Shown here piece by piece: positions 31,812-32,229 of a DNA stretch of 32,229 nt (positions are counted from its first letter, which is position 1; every line of letters begins with the position of its first letter). A program made the position numbers and the translations under genes. The stretch comes from DASZGI01 sp035938995. GTDB lineage: Bacteria > Actinomycetota > Actinomycetes > Streptomycetales > Catenulisporaceae. Location: the NCBI RefSeq assembly GCF_035938995.1, contig NZ_DASZGI010000304.1, positions 1-32,229 on the forward strand, given 5' to 3'. The notes beneath the pieces are model-generated. The model did no database searches. It had not been told where the DNA came from and saw nothing but the letters and a program-made list of their open reading frames with translations.

Positions 31812-32229
31812 CCGGCCCCTGGCGAGCGAACTCATGGATCGGCGGTCACGACAGGACCTCGATTCCGTTGACCTGAGCGACCTGGTAGCTAGACCGGTAT
31901 GTAGGTGCCGGTTGTGGGGCCGGCCTCGCGCCATGGAGAGACCTTCGTGTTCGAACACGTCGACGGCTGGGCGAGGCGAGAGGGAACCGACTTGGAGAGC
32001 GCTCTCCCAGAGTGGTCTACCGCCTCAGCAGCTCTTCGTCAACGCTCCGGCGAGTCTGATTGAGGATTCTGCTCAACGAATATCAAGGATCTTCATCGCC
32101 AGTGAGCAGAGGCTGTCGGCTCATGGATACCGAGCATGTCAGCGACCCAAGATGTCACGAGAAGCCCGCCACGATCCACGCTCGGGCCCGGGAATCGACT
32201 CGGAACGCCAATAACGAAGGTCATCGTGC
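31812..32229. other. 418 bp without a convincing gene at the right edge
   Basis: All ORFs here lack the strong third-position G/C bias of the real genes. A short frame 31947-32063 (VFEHVDGWARREGTDLESAL...) has a GGAGAG about 5 nt upstream and protein-like composition, but only 38 codons. A loose 7-bp inverted repeat (GTGACCG, 31808-31814; CGGTCAC, 31843-31849) follows the coaA stop. A LacI-type palindrome is listed separately. Confidence 0.5.
31994..32007. promoter_or_regulatory. LacI-type palindrome GGAGAGCGCTCTCC
   Basis: This perfect 14-bp palindrome is centred on CG, with a GAGCGCTC core like CebR/CelR-type operators of actinomycete glycoside-hydrolase genes. No gene starts clearly behind it within the window; it may control a gene beyond the right edge. 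Confidence 0.5.

Noticed and set aside
31834..32214. 126-codon plus-strand ORF at the right edge
   Set aside because: Mixed codon use, low complexity in no domain-like pattern and no ribosome site; not called as a gene.

Overview
The window is chromosomal DNA from a high-GC filamentous-type actinomycete. It has strong G/C third-position bias, GTG and TTG starts, dense operons with 4-bp ATGA/GTGA overlaps, a geosmin synthase, several secreted carbohydrate-active enzymes and abundant one-component regulators. It looks Streptomyces- or Catenulispora-like, but the genus cannot be fixed from sequence alone. No rRNA, tRNA, CRISPR array or intact mobile element was seen.

Layout. 0-5 kb: a full two-domain geosmin synthase (minus), a divergent membrane-associated EcsC-like protein, and a secreted 3D-domain protein with a C-terminal carbohydrate-binding module. 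4.9-5.6 kb: a 46-codon ORF, a truncated and frameshifted transposase remnant, and an 82-bp inverted-repeat element. 5.6-7.7 kb: a conserved protein of unknown function and a membrane-anchored SGNH hydrolase. 7.8-10.06 kb: a MarR / ABC ATPase / ABC permease efflux operon. 10.06-10.47 kb: a gene-free stretch full of palindromes and repeats. 10.5-12.3 kb: a WYL regulator divergent from a GNAT acetyltransferase. 12.3-15.2 kb: a secreted GH16 glucanase with a ricin-type lectin domain, then a cytochrome P450. 15.6-23.8 kb: a six-gene minus-strand operon (AtuA-family protein, carboxyltransferase, biotin carboxylase/BCCP, acyl-CoA dehydrogenase, crotonase, TetR). 24.0-24.8 kb: an endonuclease VIII. 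25.2-29.8 kb: a 1524-residue multidomain secreted GH3 enzyme with a very strong terminator. 30.1-31.8 kb: a membrane-anchored BMP-like protein and pantothenate kinase CoaA. The last 0.4 kb has no convincing gene but carries a LacI-type palindrome.

How the genes work together. The GH16 and GH3 genes lie 12 kb apart. They share near-identical promoter architecture and the same LacI-type operator just after the start point, so they look like one beta-glucan-utilisation regulon whose repressor is outside the window. The AtuA/acyl-CoA carboxylase operon encodes dehydrogenation, biotin-dependent carboxylation and hydration of a branched acyl-CoA; an 18-bp palindrome upstream of its first gene is a good candidate site for the TetR protein encoded at its end. 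A dispersed repeat with the motif TAACAGGCCCA sits 15-16 nt behind the stop codons of two unrelated genes and again nearby. It is the least explained non-coding signal in the window.
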